A DNA stretch of 64,000 nucleotides, from positions 1-64,000 of the forward strand of contig WNNJ02002195.1 in assembly GCA_012934845.2 (NCBI GenBank), read 5' to 3'. The position numbers and the translations under genes were made by a program. The number at the start of each line of letters is the position of its first letter. Position 1 is the stretch's first letter. Source of the DNA: Pomphorhynchus laevis. Its lineage: Eukaryota; Acanthocephala; Palaeacanthocephala; Echinorhynchida; Pomphorhynchidae. A model generated the notes under the pieces. It searched no databases. It was given only the letters and a program-made list of their open reading frames with translations, and was not told where the DNA came from. This document shows, piece by piece, positions 1 to 14,195 of the stretch.

Positions 1-103
1 AAAATGTTGAAAGCTCCTGTGGATAAAAAGGTTTACAGTCAACGATCAGCAAACTATTTGTAACGTCTAAACTTTAATATTGTCCAAAGACTAAATCAGT
101 TGT
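1..103 (+). repeat. HOR-A, tail of a copy entering from the left
   Basis: End of monomer 7 and start of monomer 1 of a copy that begins outside the window. It closely matches about 9,387-9,487, including the shared GGTTTACAGTCAACGATCAGC variant. Confidence 0.85.
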
Positions 104-2442
104 ATGATTCATCTCCATGACGATTTGGCTCTTTGCTTGACTTTTAAAAATACCATTTCCTATAAATCGCTTAATTTTAGCTGAAAATTACAGTAAACAT
201 AAAAGTTGCTTACCAGATTATCTTTATTTATATCAGGCGTTATAATGATGCTTCATTGTGTCATTTTATCTCACTTATAAGAATTTGGCATAACTATCAG
301 TTGGATTGCATCAAACATGCATGATAAACATGCTCATAGATTTTAAGAGAAAACGGCAATATTTTGAAAAGCTGATGTTAGTTAAAAACTTGTCAACACT
401 AACGATCAGCATACTATTAGTCCCTCCTAGACGTCAAAGATAGCCAGAATAACTCATCAGTAGTATGATCCATCTTGATTACGTTTTAGCTGTCTGTTTG
501 AGTTTTGAATAATCGCAGATTTATAAATCGCTTAAATTTAGCGGCAAAATTATATAAAAATTAAATCTTGATTTAAAGACCATCTTTATTAATATTAAGA
601 GTTTTTAAAATGCGACATTGTGTTATTTTTTATCCTTTTAAAGAATCTGGCATTTGTGTTGTTTAGATTGCATAAAACATGCATGATAACAATGGTCATA
701 TATTTCGATGGAATCCGTCATATGTCGAAAGCTGATGTCGGTCAAATGTCAAACACATTACGGTCAGATTACTTTTTTACTTATTTACGTCAAAGATGAA
801 CGAAGCACTCATCTGTAGTATGAGCTATCTCGATGAGGTTTTCGGCTGCCTGCTTGACTCTTGAAAAAAAGCATTTTCTCTAAATAGCTCCATTCAAACT
901 GCTAAATTCTCGTAAACAAAAAAAAACTTGCTTATCAGACATCTCTATTCATATTAGTCAATTCATTTGTTGCGTCATAAGATCATTCGTAAAATATATT
1001 CAAAAGGTTGTCATATGTATCATTAAGATTGGATTAAACAAGCGTAATAACAACAGTCTAGCATTTTCATTGAAATATGCCAAAATCTTAAAAGCTGCTG
1101 TTTATTAAAAATGTTTACAGTTAACGATCAGCATACTATTTGTAACGCCTAAACTTCCATGATTACTGAAAGCACTAAGCAGTATTATGAGTTATTTTAA
1201 TTTATATTTTGAGGTCTGCCTGGTCTTTGAAAATATAGCATTTTCTATAAATTGTTTAATTTTAGCGCAAAATTATAGTAAACTTAAAGGTTGCTCCTTT
1301 TAAACTATCTTTATTTATATCAAGTGTTTAAATTATGCAGGATTGTGTCGTTTTTATTATTCAAATGAATTTGGCATGTGTATCATTCTAATTGCATCAA
1401 ACAAGCATGATAACAATGGTCATGGATTTTAATGGAGTACGGCAATATTTTGAAAGCTGCTGTCCCATAATTACTGGTCAACTCTAACGATCATCATACT
1501 ATTAATCACTTTAAAACGTCAAAGATGAACGGAAGAACTTTTCTGTTGTACAGGCTAACTTAATGACGTTTCGGCTGTGGGCTTGACTTTTAAAAAATAC
1601 CATTTTCTAAAAATTGCTAAATTTTTGCGGCAAATTTGTAGTAAACTTAAAACTGGCTAATTAGATCATTTTTATATTTCTCAGTCGTTTGAATGATCCT
1701 TTATTGTGCAATTTTATTATCCTTCAAAATACCATTGGCAGTTGTCAAATTAAGATTGCATCAAACATGCATGATTACAATGGTCATAAATTCAATGGAA
1801 TACGGCAATTTTTTAAAGCTGCTATCAGGTAATAACTAGTCTACCAAAAAGATCGGAATACTATTCGTTACTTCTAAGCGTCAAAGATAAACAAAAGCAA
1901 TCATATGTAGTATGATGCATCTCGATGAAGTTAATCGTGAGATTGCATTAAACAATCATAATAAAAACAGTCCAGCATTTCATTGAAACAGGTCAAAAGC
2001 TGCTGTCGGGCAAAAACTTGTTAGCCCTTATTGATCAGATTACTATTTGTTACTTCTAAGCGTCAAAAATGAACAAAAGCACTAATCTGTAGTATGAGTC
2101 ATCTCGATGACGTGTCGGCTGCCGGCTAAAATTTTGAAAAAATAGCATTTTCCCTAAATAGCTTAATTCGAACTGATGAATACTCGTAAAAAAAACTTGC
2201 TTATCAGACCATCTCTATTCAGAAAAGGTCAATTCATTTGTGGCTTCATGGTGTCATTCCTTAAGTTACTTAAAAGATTGTCACATGTATTACAGAGATT
2301 ACATAATAACAACAGTCTTGCATTTGATTAAAACAGGTCAAAATGTTTAAAGCTGCTGTAGATAAAAACGTTAACAGTCAACGATCAGCATACTATTTGT
2401 AACGTCTAAACTTCAATATTGTCCAAAGACTAAATCAGTGGT
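104..2442 (+). repeat. HOR-A copy 1 (2,339 bp)
   Basis: Complete seven-monomer copy, taken from the ATGATTCATCTC anchor of monomer 1 to the next anchor. Monomer 5 joins the short monomer 6 at about 1,920-1,945, where the right half of monomer 5 is missing (ATGCATCTCGATGAAG runs straight into a GATTGCATTAAAC box). Confidence 0.92.
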
Positions 2443-4814
2443 ATGATTCATCTCGATGACGATTTGGCTCTCTGCTTGACTTTTAAAAATACCATTTCCT
2501 ATAAATCGCTTAATTTTAGCGGCAAAATTATAGTAAACATAAAAGTTGCTTACCAGATTATCTTTATTTATATCAGGCGTTATAATGATGCTTCATTGTG
2601 TCATTTTATCTCACTTATAAGAATTTGGCATAACTATCAGTAGGATTGCATCAAACATTGATTTTAAGAGATTTAATGAGCAATCATTGATTTTAAAATC
2701 AATGATTGCTCATTGATTTTAAGAGAATACGGCAATATGTTGAATGCTGATGTTAGTTAAAAACTTGTCAACACTAACGATCAGCATACTATTAGTCCCT
2801 CCTAGACGTCAAAGATAGCCAGAATAACTCATCAGTAGTATAAGCCATCTTGATTACGTTTTAGCTGTCTGTTTGAGTTTTGAATAATCGCAGTTTTATA
2901 AATCGCTTAAATTTAGCGGCAAAATTATAGAAAAATTAAATCTTGATTATAAGACCATCTTTATTAATATCAGGCGTTATTAAAATGCGACATTGTGTTA
3001 TTTTTTATCCTTTTAAAGAATCTGGCATTTGTGTTGTTTAGATTGCATAAAACATGCATGATAACAATGGTCATAGATTTCGATGGAATCCGGCATACGT
3101 CGAAGGCTGATGTCGGTTAACTGTTAAACACATAGCGATCAGAATGCGATTTAACTTATTAACGTCATAGATGAACGAAAGCACTCATCTGTAGTATGAG
3201 CTATCTCGATGAGGTTTTCGGCTGCCTGCTTGACTTTTGAAAAATAGCATTTTCTCTAAATAGCTCCATTCAAACTGCTAAATTCTCGTAAACAAAAAAC
3301 TTGCTTATCAGACATCTCTATTCATATTAGTCAATTCATTTGTTGCGTCATAAGATCATTCGTTAAATATATTCAAAAGGTTGTCATATGTATCATTAAG
3401 ATTGGATTAAACAAGCGTAATAACAACAGTCTAGCATTTTCATTGAAATATGCCAAAATCTTAAAAGCTGCTGTTTATTAAAAATGTTTACAGTTAACGA
3501 TCAGCATACTATTTGTAACGCCTAAACTTCCATGATTACTGAAAGCACTAAGCAGTATTATGAGTTATTTTAATTTATATTTTGAGGTCTGCCCGGTCTT
3601 TGAAAATATAGCATTTTCTATAAATTGTTTAATTTTAGCGCAAAATTATAGTAAACTTTAAGGTTGCTCCTTTTAAACTATCTTTATTTATATCAAGTGT
3701 TTAAATTATGCAGGATTGTGTCGTTTTTATTATTCAAATGAATTTGGCATGTGTATCATTCTAATTGCATCAAACAAGCATGATAACAATAGTCATGGAT
3801 TTTAATGGAGTACGGCAATATTTTGAAAGCTGCTGTCCCATAATTACTGGTCAACTCTAACGATCATCATACTATTAATCACTTTAAAACGTCAAAGATG
3901 AACGGAAGAACTTTTCTGTTGTACAGGCTAACTTAATGACGTTTCGGCTGTGGGCTTGACTTTTAAAAAATACCATTTTCTAAAAATTGCTAAATTTTTG
4001 CGGCAAATTTGTAGTAAACTTAAAACTGGCTAATTAGATCATTTTTATATTTCTCAGTCGTTTGAATGATCCTTTATTGTGCAATTTTATTATCCTTCAA
4101 AATACATTGGCAGTTGTCAAATTAAGATTGCATCAAACATGCATGATTACAATGGTCATAAATTCAATGGAATACGGCAATTTTTTAAAGCTGCTATCAG
4201 GTAATAACTAGTCTACCAAAAAGATCGGAATACTATTCGTTACTTCTAAGCGTCAAAGATAAACAAAAGCAATCATATGTAGTATGATGCATCTCGATGA
4301 AGTGAATCGTGAGATTGCATTAAACAATCATAATAAAAACAGTCCAGCATTTCATTGAAAAAGGTCAAAAGCTGCTGTCGGGCAAAAACTTGTTAGCCCT
4401 TATTGATCAGATTACTATTTGTTACTTCTAAGCGTCAAAAATGAACAAAAGCACTAATCTGTAGTATGAGTCATCTCGATGACGTGTCGGCTGCCGGCTA
4501 AAATTTTGAAAAAATAGCATTTTCCCTAAATAGCTTAATTCGAACTGATGAATACTCGTAAACAAAAACTTGCTTATCAGACCATCTCTATTCATAAAGG
4601 TCAATTCATTTGTGGCGTCATGGTGTCATTCCTTAAGTTACTTAAAAGATTGTCATATGTATTACAGAGATTACATAATAACAACAGTCTAGCATTTGAT
4701 TAAAACAGGTCAAAATGTTGAAAGCTGCTGTAGATAAAAACGTTAACAGTCAACGATCAGCATACTATTTGTAACGTCTAAACTTCAATATTGTCCAAAG
4801 ACTAAATCAGTGGT
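2443..4814 (+). repeat. HOR-A copy 2 (2,372 bp, palindrome variant)
   Basis: Complete copy, about 34 bp longer than the standard form because a perfect palindrome lies in monomer 1 at 2675-2714. Confidence 0.92.
2675..2714. repeat. 40-bp perfect palindrome in satellite monomer 1
   Basis: The left arm AATGAGCAATCATTGATTTT is followed without a spacer by its exact reverse complement. Flanking sequence repeats ATTGATTTTAAGAG on both sides. The arms match the normal satellite segment CTCATTGATTTTAAGAG, so the palindrome looks like a snap-back copy of local sequence rather than a foreign insert. Confidence 0.95.
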
Positions 4815-7151
4815 ATGATTCATCTCGATGACGATTTGGCTCTCTGCTTGACTTTTAAAAATACCATTTCCTATAAATCGCTTAATTTTAGCGGCAAAAT
4901 TATAGTAAACATAAAAGTTGCTTACCAGATTATCTTTATTTATATCAGGCGTTATAATGATGCTTCATTGTGTCATTTTATCTCACTTATAAGAATTTGG
5001 CATAACTATCAGTTGGATTGCATCAAACATGCATGATAAACATGCTCATTGATTTTAAGAGAATACGGCAATATGTTGAAAGCTGATGTTAGTTAAAAAC
5101 TTGTCAACACTAACGATCAGCATACTATTAGTCCCTCCTAGACGTCAAAGATAGCCAGAATAACTCATCAGTAGTATGATCCATCTTGATTACGTTTTAG
5201 CTGTCTGTTTGAGTTTTGAATAATCGCAGTTTTATAAATCGCTTAAATTTAGCGGCAAAATTATAGAAAAATTAAATCTTGATTATAAGACCATCTTTAT
5301 TAATATCAAGAGTTTTTAAAATGCGACATTGTGTTATTTTTTATCCTTTTAAAGAATCTGGCATTTGTGTTGTTTAGATTGCATAAAACATGCATGATAA
5401 CAATGGTCATATATTTCGATGGAATACGGCATATGTCGAAAGCTGATGTCGGTTAACTGCTAAACACATACCGATCAGAATACTATTTTACTTATTAACG
5501 TCAAAGATGAACGAAAGCACTCATCTGTAGTATGAGCTATCTCGATGAGGTTTTCGGCTGCCTGCTTGACTCTTGAAAAAAAGCATTTTCTCTAAATAGC
5601 TCCATTCAAACTGCTAAATTCTCGTAAACAAAAAACTTGCTTATCAGACATCTCTATTCATATTAGTCAATTCATTTGTTGCGTCATAAGATCATTCGTT
5701 AAATATATTCAAAAGGTTGTCATATGTATCATTAAGATTGGATTAAACAAGCGTAATAACAACAGTCTAGCATTTTCATTGAAATATGCCAAAATCTTAA
5801 AAGCTGCTGTTTATTAAAAATGTTTACAGTTAACGATCAGCATACTATTTGTAACGCCTAAACTTCCATGATTACTGAAAGCACTAAGCAGTATTATGAG
5901 TTATTTTAATTTATATTTTGAGGTCTGCCTGGTCTTTGAAAATATAGCATTTTCTATAAATTGTTTAATTTTAGCGCAAAATTATAGTAAACTTTAAGGT
6001 TGCTCCTTTTAAACTATCTTTATTTATATCAAGTGTTTAAATTATGCAGGATTGTGTCGTTTTTATTATTCAAATGAATTTGGCATGTGTATCATTCTAA
6101 TTGCATCAAACAAGCATGATAACAATGGTCATGGATTTTAATGGAGTACGGCAATATTTTGAAAGCTGCTGTCCCATAATTACTGGTCAACACTAACGAT
6201 CATCATACTATTAATCACTTTAAAACGTCAAAGATGAACGGAAGAACTTTTCTGTTGTACAGGCTAACTTGATGACGTTTCGGCTGTGGGCTTGACTTTT
6301 AAAAAATACCATTTTTTAAAAATTGCTAAATTTTTGCAACAAATTTGTAGCACACTTAAAACTGGCTAATTAGATCATTTTTTTATTTCTCAGTCGTTTG
6401 CATGATTATTTGTTGTGCAATTTTATTATTCTTCAAAATACCTTGGCAGTTGTCGAATTAAGATTGCATCGTACATGCATGATTACTATGGTCATAAATT
6501 CAATGGAATTCGGCAATTTTTTAAAGCTGCTATTAAGTAATAACTAGTCTACCAAAAAGATCGGAATACTATTCGTTACTTCTAAGCTTCAAAGATAAAC
6601 AAAAGCAATCATATGTAGTATGATGCATCTCGATGAAGTGAATCGTGAGATTGCATTAAACAATCATAATAAAAACAGTCCAGCATTTCATTGAAAAAGG
6701 TCAAAATCTGCTGTCGGGCAAAAACTTGTTAGCCCTTATTGATCAGAATACTATTTGTTACTTCTAAGCGTCAAAAACGAACAAAAGCACTTATCTGTAG
6801 TATGAGTCATCTCGATGACGTGTCGGCTGCCGGCTAAAATTTTGAAAAAAAAGCATTTTCCCTAAATAGCTTAATTCGAACTGATGAATACTCGTAACCA
6901 AAAACTTGCTTATCAGACCATCTCTATTCAGAAAAGGTCAATTCATTTGTGGCTTCATGGTGTCATTCCTAAAGTTAATTAAAAGATTGTCACACGTATT
7001 ACAGAGATTACATAATAACAACAGTCTTGCATTTGATTAAAACAGGTCAAAATGTTAAAAGCTGCTGTAGATAAAAACGTTAACAGTCAACGATCAGCAT
7101 ACTATTTGTAACGTCTAAACTTCAATATTGTCCAAAGACTAAATCAGTTGT
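4815..7151 (+). repeat. HOR-A copy 3 (2,337 bp)
   Basis: Complete standard copy with the ordinary monomer-1 sequence (CATGCATGATAAACATGCTCATTG) in place of the palindrome. Confidence 0.92.
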
Positions 7152-9487
7152 ATGATTCATCTCCATGACGATTTGGCTCTTTGCTTGACTTTTAAAAATA
7201 CCATTTCCTATAAATCGCTTAATTTTAGCTGAAAATTATAGTAAACATAAAAGTTGCTTACCAGATTATCTTTATTTATATCAGGCGTTATAATGATGCT
7301 TCATTGTGTCATTTTATCTCACCTTATAAGAATTTGGCATAACTATCAGTTGGATTGCATCAAACATGCATGATAAACATGCTCATTGATTTTAAGAGAA
7401 TACGGCAATATGTTGAATGCTGATGTTGGTTTAAAACTTTTCAACACTAACGATCAGCATACTATTAGTCCCTCCTAGACGTCAAAGATAGCCAGAATAA
7501 CTCATCAGTAGTATGATCCATCTTGATTACGTTTTAGCTGTCTGTTTGAGTTTTGAATAATCGCAGTTTTATAAATCGCTTAAATTTAGCGGCAAAATTA
7601 TAGAAAAATTAAATCTTGATTATAAGACCATCTTTATTAATATCAAGAGTTTTTAAAATGCGACATTGTGTTATTTTTTATCCTTTTTTAAGAATCTGAC
7701 ATTTGTTTTGTTTAGATTGCATAAAACATGAATGATAACAATGGTCCTATATTTCGATGGAATCCGGCATATTTCGAAGGCTAATGTCGGTAAACTGTTA
7801 AACACATAACGATCAGAATACTATTTTACTTATTTACGTCAAAGATGAACGAAAGCACTCATCTGTAGTATGAGCTATCTCGATGAGGTTTTCGGCTGCC
7901 TGCTTGACTCTTGAAAAAAAGCATTTTCTCTAAATAGCTCCATTCAAACTGCTAAATTCTCGTAAACAAAAAACTTGCTTAACAGACATTTCTATTCATA
8001 TTAGTCAATTCATTTGTTGCGTCATAAGATCATTCGTAAAATATATTCAAAAGGTTGTCATATGTATCATTAAGATTGGATTAAACAAGCGTAATAACAA
8101 CAGTCTAGAACTTTTATTGAAATATGCAAAAATCTTAAAAGCTGCTGTTTATTAAAAATGTTTACAGTTTACGATCAGCATACTATTTTAACGCCTAAAC
8201 TTCCATGATTATTGAAAGCACTAAGCAATATTATGAGTTATTATAATTTATATTTTGAGGTCTGCCCAATCTTTGAAAATATAGCATTTTCTATAAATTG
8301 TTTAATTTTAGCGCAAAATTATAGTAAACTTTAAGGTTGCTCCTTTTAAACTATCTTTATTTATATCAAGTTTTTTAAAATATGCAGGATTGTGTCGTTT
8401 TTGTTGTTCAAATGAATTTGGCATGTGTATCATTCTAGTTTCATCAAACAAGCATGATAACAATAGTCATGGATTTTAATGGAGTACGGCAATATTTTGA
8501 AAGCTGTGGTCCCACATTTACTGGTCAACTCTAAAGATCATCATACTATTAATCACTTTAAAACGTTAAAGATGAACGGAAGAACTTTTCTGTTGTACAG
8601 GCTAACTTAATGACGTTTCGGCTGTGGGCTTGACTTTTAAACAATACCATTTTCTAAAAGTTGCTTAATTTTTGCGGCAAATTTATAGTTAACTTAAAAC
8701 TGTCTTATTAGATCATTTTTATATTTCTCAGTCGTTTGAATGATCCTTTATTGTGCAATTTTATTATCCTTCAAAATACATTTGGCAGTTGTCAAATTAA
8801 GATTGCATCAAACATGCATGATTACAATGGTCATAAATTCAATGAAATATGGCAATTTTTTAGAGCTGCTATCAGGTAATAACTAGTCTACCAAAACGAT
8901 CAGAATACTATTCGTTACTTCTCAGCGTCAAAGATAAACATAAGCAATCATATGTAGTATGATGCATCTCGATGAAGTGAATCGTGAGATTGCATTAAAC
9001 AATCATTATAAAAACAGTCCAGCATTTAATTGAAACAGGTCAAAAGCTTATGTCGGGCAAAAACTTGTTAGCCCTTATTGATCAGATTACTATTTGTTAC
9101 TTCTAAGCGTCAAAAATTAACAAAAGCACTAATCTGTAGTATGAGTCATCACGATTACGTGTCGGCTGCCGGCTAAAATTTTGAAAAAATAGCATTTTCC
9201 CTAAATAGCTTAATTCGAACTGATGAATACTCGTAAACAAAAACTTGCTTATCAGACCATCTCTATTCATAAAGGTCAATTCATTTGTGGCGTCATGGAG
9301 TCATTCCTTAAGTTACTTAAAATATTGTCATATGTATTACAGAGATTACATAATAACAACAGTCTAGCATTTGATAAACAGGTCAAAATGTTGAAAGCTG
9401 CTGTAGATAAAAAGGTTTACAGTCAACGATCAGCAAACTATTTGTAACGTCTAAACTTTAATATTGTCCAAAGACTAAATCAGTTGT
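7152..9487 (+). repeat. HOR-A copy 4 (2,336 bp)
   Basis: Complete standard copy. Its anchor carries ATCTCCATGACG in place of ATCTCGATGACG, a variant shared with copies 1, 5, 6 and 8. Confidence 0.92.
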
Positions 9488-11858
9488 ATGATTCATCTCC
9501 ATGACGATTTGGCTCTTTGCTTGACTTTTAAAAATACCATTTCCTATAAATCGCTTAATTTTAGCTGAAAATTACAGTAAACATAAAAGTTGCTTACCAG
9601 ATTATCTTTATTTATATCAGGCGTTATAATGATGCTTCATTGTGTCATTTTATCTCACTTATAAGAATTTGGCATAACTATCAGTAGGATTGCATCAAAC
9701 ATTGATTTTAAGAGATTTAATGAGCAATCATTGATTTTAAAATCAATGATTGCTCATTGATTTTAAGAGAATACGGCAATATGTTGAAAGCTGATGTTAG
9801 TTAAAAACTTGTCAACACTAACGATCAGCATACTATTAGTCCCTCCTAGACGTCAAAGATAGCCAGAATAACTCATCAGTAGTATAAGCCATCTTGATTA
9901 CGTTTTAGCTGTCTGTTTGAGTTTTGAATAATCGCAGTTTTATAAATCGCTTAAATTTAGCGGCAAAATTATAGAAAAATTAAATCTTGATTATAAGACC
10001 ATCTTTATTAATATCAGGCGTTATTAAAATGCGACATTGTGTTATTTTTTATCCTTTTAAAGAATCTGGCATTTGTTTTATTAAGATTGCATATAACATG
10101 CATGATAACAATGGTCATAGATTTCGATGGAATCCGGCATACGTCGAAGGCTGATGTCGGTTAACTGTTGAACACATAGCGATCAGAATACTATTTTAAC
10201 TTATTAAACGTCATAGATGAACGAAAGCACTCATCTGTAGTATGAGCTATCTCGATGAGGTTTTCGGCTGCCTGCTTGACTTTTGAAAAATAGCATTTTC
10301 TCTAAATAGCTCCATTCAAACTGCTAAATTCTCGTAAACAAAAAACTTGCTTATCAGACATCTCTATTCATATTAGTCAATTCATTTGTTGCGTCATAAG
10401 ATCATTCGTTAAAATATATTCAAAAGGTTGTCATATGTATCATTAAGATTGGATTAAACAAGCGTAATAACAACAGTCTAGCATTTTCATTGAAATATGC
10501 CAAAATCTTAAAAGCTGCTGTTTATTAAAAATGTTTACAGTTAACGATCAGCATACTATTTGTAACGCCTAAACTTCCATGATTACTGAAAGCACTAAGC
10601 AGTATTATGAGTTATTTTAATTTATATTTTGAGGTCTGCCCGGTCTTTGAAAATATAGCATTTTCTATAAATTGTTTAATTTTAGCGCAAAATTATAGTA
10701 AACTTTAAGGTTGCTCCTTTTAAACTATCTTTATTTATATCAAGTGTTTAAATTATGCAGGATTGTGTCGTTTTTATTATTCAAATGAATTTGGCATGTG
10801 TATCATTCTAATTGCATCAAACAAGCATGATAACAATAGTCATGGATTTTAATGGAGTACGGCAATATTTTGAAAGCTGTGGTCCCACAATTACTGGTCA
10901 ACTCAAACGATCATCATACTATTAATCACTTTAAAACGTCAAAGATGAACGGAAGAACTTTTCTGTTGTACAGGCTAACTTAATGACGTTTCGGCTGTGG
11001 GCTTGACTTTTAAAAAATACATTTTCTAAAAATTGCTAAATTTTTGCGGCAAAATTGTAGTAAACTTAAAATTGGCTAATTAGATCATTATTATATTTCT
11101 CAGTCGTTTGAATGATCCTTTATTGTGCAATTTTATTATCCTTCAAAATACATTGGCAGTTGTCAAATTAAGATTGCATCAAACATGCATGATTACAATG
11201 GTCATAAATTCAATGGAATACGGCAATTTTTTAAAGCTGCTATCAGGTAATAACTAGTCTACCAAAAAGATCGGAATAAAATTCGTTACTTCTAAGCGTC
11301 AAAGATAAACAAAAGCAATCATATGTAGTATGATGCATCTCGATGAAGTGAATCGTGAGATTGCATTAAACAATCATAATAAAAACAGTCCAGCATTTAA
11401 TTGAAACAGGTCAAAAGCTTATGTCGGGCAAAAACTTGTTAGCCCTTATTGATCAGATTACTATTTGTTACTTCTAAGCGTCAAAAATTAACAAAAGCAC
11501 TAATCTGTAGTATGAGTCATCTCGATGACGTGTCGGCTGCCGGCTAAAATTTTGAAAAAATAGCATTTTCCCTAAATAGCTTAATTCGAACTGATGAATA
11601 CTCGTAAACAAAAACTTGCTTATCAGACCATCTCTATTCATAAAGGTCAATTCATTTGTGGCGTCATGGAGTCATTCCTTAAGTTACTTAAAATATTGTC
11701 ATATGTATTACAGAGATTACATAATAACAACAGTCTAGCATTTGATAAACAGGTCAAAATGTTGAAAGCTGCTGTAGATAAAAAGGTTAACAGTCAACGA
11801 TAAGCAAACTATTTGTAACGTCTAAACTTTAATATTGTCCAAAGACTAAATCAGTTGT
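9488..11858 (+). repeat. HOR-A copy 5 (2,371 bp, palindrome variant)
   Basis: Complete copy with the same 40-bp palindrome as copy 2, at the same place in monomer 1. Confidence 0.92.
9719..9758. repeat. 40-bp perfect palindrome, second occurrence
   Basis: Identical to 2675-2714, with the same flanks. The two lie 7,044 bp apart, three HOR-A copies, so they are likely paralogous copies spread by unequal exchange. Confidence 0.95.
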
Positions 11859-14195
11859 ATGATTCATCTCCATGACGATTTGGCTCTCTGCTTGACTTTT
11901 AAAAATACCATTTCCTATAAATCGCTTAATTTTAGCGGCAAAATTATAGTAAACATAAAAGTTGCTTACCAGATTATCTTTATTTATATCAGGCGTTATA
12001 ATGATGCTTCATTGTGTCATTTTATCTCACTTATAAGAATTTGGCATAACTATCAGTTGGATTGCATCAAACATGCATGATAAACATGCTCATTGATTTT
12101 AAGAGAAAACGGCAATATTTTGAAAGCTGATGTTAGTTAAAAACTTGTCAACACTAACGATCAGCATACTATTAGTCCCTCCTAGACGTCAAAGATAGCC
12201 AGAATAACTCATCAGTAGTATGATCCATCTTGATTACGTTTTAGCTGTCTGTTTGAGTTTTGAATAATCGCAGTTTTATAAATCGCTTAAATTTAGCGGC
12301 AAAATTATAGAAAAATTAAATCTTGATTTAAAGACCATCTTTATTAATATCAAGAGTTTTTAAAATGCGACATTGTGTTATTTTTTATCCTTTTAAAGAA
12401 TCTGGCATTTGTGTTGTTTAGATTGCATAAAACATGCATGATAACAATGGTCATATATTTCGATGGAATCCGGCATATGTCGAAAGCTGATGTCGGTTAA
12501 CTGTTAAACACATAACGATCAGAATACTATTTTACTTATTTAGGTCAAAGATTAACGAAAGCACTCATCTGTAGTATGAGCTATCTCGATGAAGTTTGGC
12601 TGCCTGCTTGACTCTTAAAAAATAGCATTTTCTCTAAATAGCTCCTTTCAAACTGCTAAATTCTCGTAAACAAAAAAAAACTTGCTTATCAGACATCTCT
12701 ATTCATATTAGTCAATTCATTTGTTGCGTCATAAGATCATTCGTAAAATATATTCAAAAGGTTGTCATATGTATCATTAAGATTGGATTAAACAAGCGTA
12801 ATAACAACAGTCTAGAATTTTCATTGAAATATGCCAAAATTTTAAAGGCTGCTGTTTATTAAAAATGTACACAGTTAACGATCAGCATACTATTTTAACG
12901 CCTAAACTTCGATGATTACTGAAAGCATTAAGCAGAATTTTGAGTTATTTTAATTTATATTTTCAGGTCTGCCTTGTCTTGTAAAATATAGCATTTTCTA
13001 TAAATTGTTTAATTTTAGCGCAAAATTATAGTAAACTTTAAGGTTGCTCCTTTTAAACTATCTTTATTTATATCAAGTGTTTAAATTATGCAGGATTGTG
13101 TCGTTTTTATTATTCAAATGAATTTGGCATGTGTATCATTCTAATTGCATCAAACAAGCATGATAACAATGGTCATGGATTTTAATGGAGTACGGCAATA
13201 TTTTGAAAGCTGCTGGTCCCACAATTACTGGTCAACTCTAACGATCATCATACTATTAATCACTTTAAAACGTCAAAGATGAACGGAAGAACTTTTCTGT
13301 TGTACAGGCTAACTTAATGACGTTTCGGCTGTGGGCTTGACTTTTAAATAATACCATTTTCTAAAAGTTGCTTAATTTTTGCGGCAAATTTATAGTTTAC
13401 TTAAAACTGGCTTATTAGATCATTTTGATATTTCTCAGTCGTTTGAATGATCCTTTATTGTGCAATTTTATTATCCTTCAAAATACATTGGCAGTTGTCA
13501 AATTAAGATTGCATCAAACATGCATGATTACAATGGTCATAAATTCAATGAAATATGGCAATTTTTTAGAGCTGCTATCAGGTAATAACTAATCTACCAA
13601 AACGATCAGAATACTATTCGTTACTTCTCAGCGTCAAAGATAAACAGAAGCAATCATATGTAGTTTGATGCATCTCGATAACTTGTATCATCGAGATTGC
13701 ATTAAACAATCATTAAAAAACAGTCCAGCATTTAATTGAAACAGGTCAAAATCTGCTGTCGGGCAAAACCTTGTTAGCCCTTATTGATCAGATTACTATT
13801 TGTTATATCTAAGCGTCAAAAATGAACAAAATCACTAGTCTGTTGTATGAGTCATCTCGATGACGTGTTGGCTGCCGGCTAAAATTTTGAAAAAATAGCA
13901 TTTTCCCTAAATAGCTAAATTCGAACTGATGAATACTCGTAAACAAGAACTTGCTTATCAGACCATCTCTATTCATAAAGGTCAATTTATTTGTGGCGTA
14001 ATGGGGTCATTCCTTAAGTTACTTAAAAGATTGTCACATGTATTACAGAGATTACATAATAACAACAGTCTAGCATTTAATTAAAACAGGTCAAAATGTT
14101 TAAAGCTGCTGTAGATAAAAACGTTAACTATCAACGATCATCATACCATTTGTAACGTCTAAACTTCAATATTGTCCAAAGACTAAAAGAGTGGT
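11859..14195 (+). repeat. HOR-A copy 6 (2,337 bp)
   Basis: Complete standard copy without the palindrome. Confidence 0.92.

Noticed and set aside
2443-5036. Recurring short frames of 66-82 aa in the satellite (MIHLDDDLALCL..., MNTRKQKLAYQT...)
   Set aside because: They recur because the DNA repeats, vary in length and break freely between copies, and show no codon-level constraint. They are chance openings.
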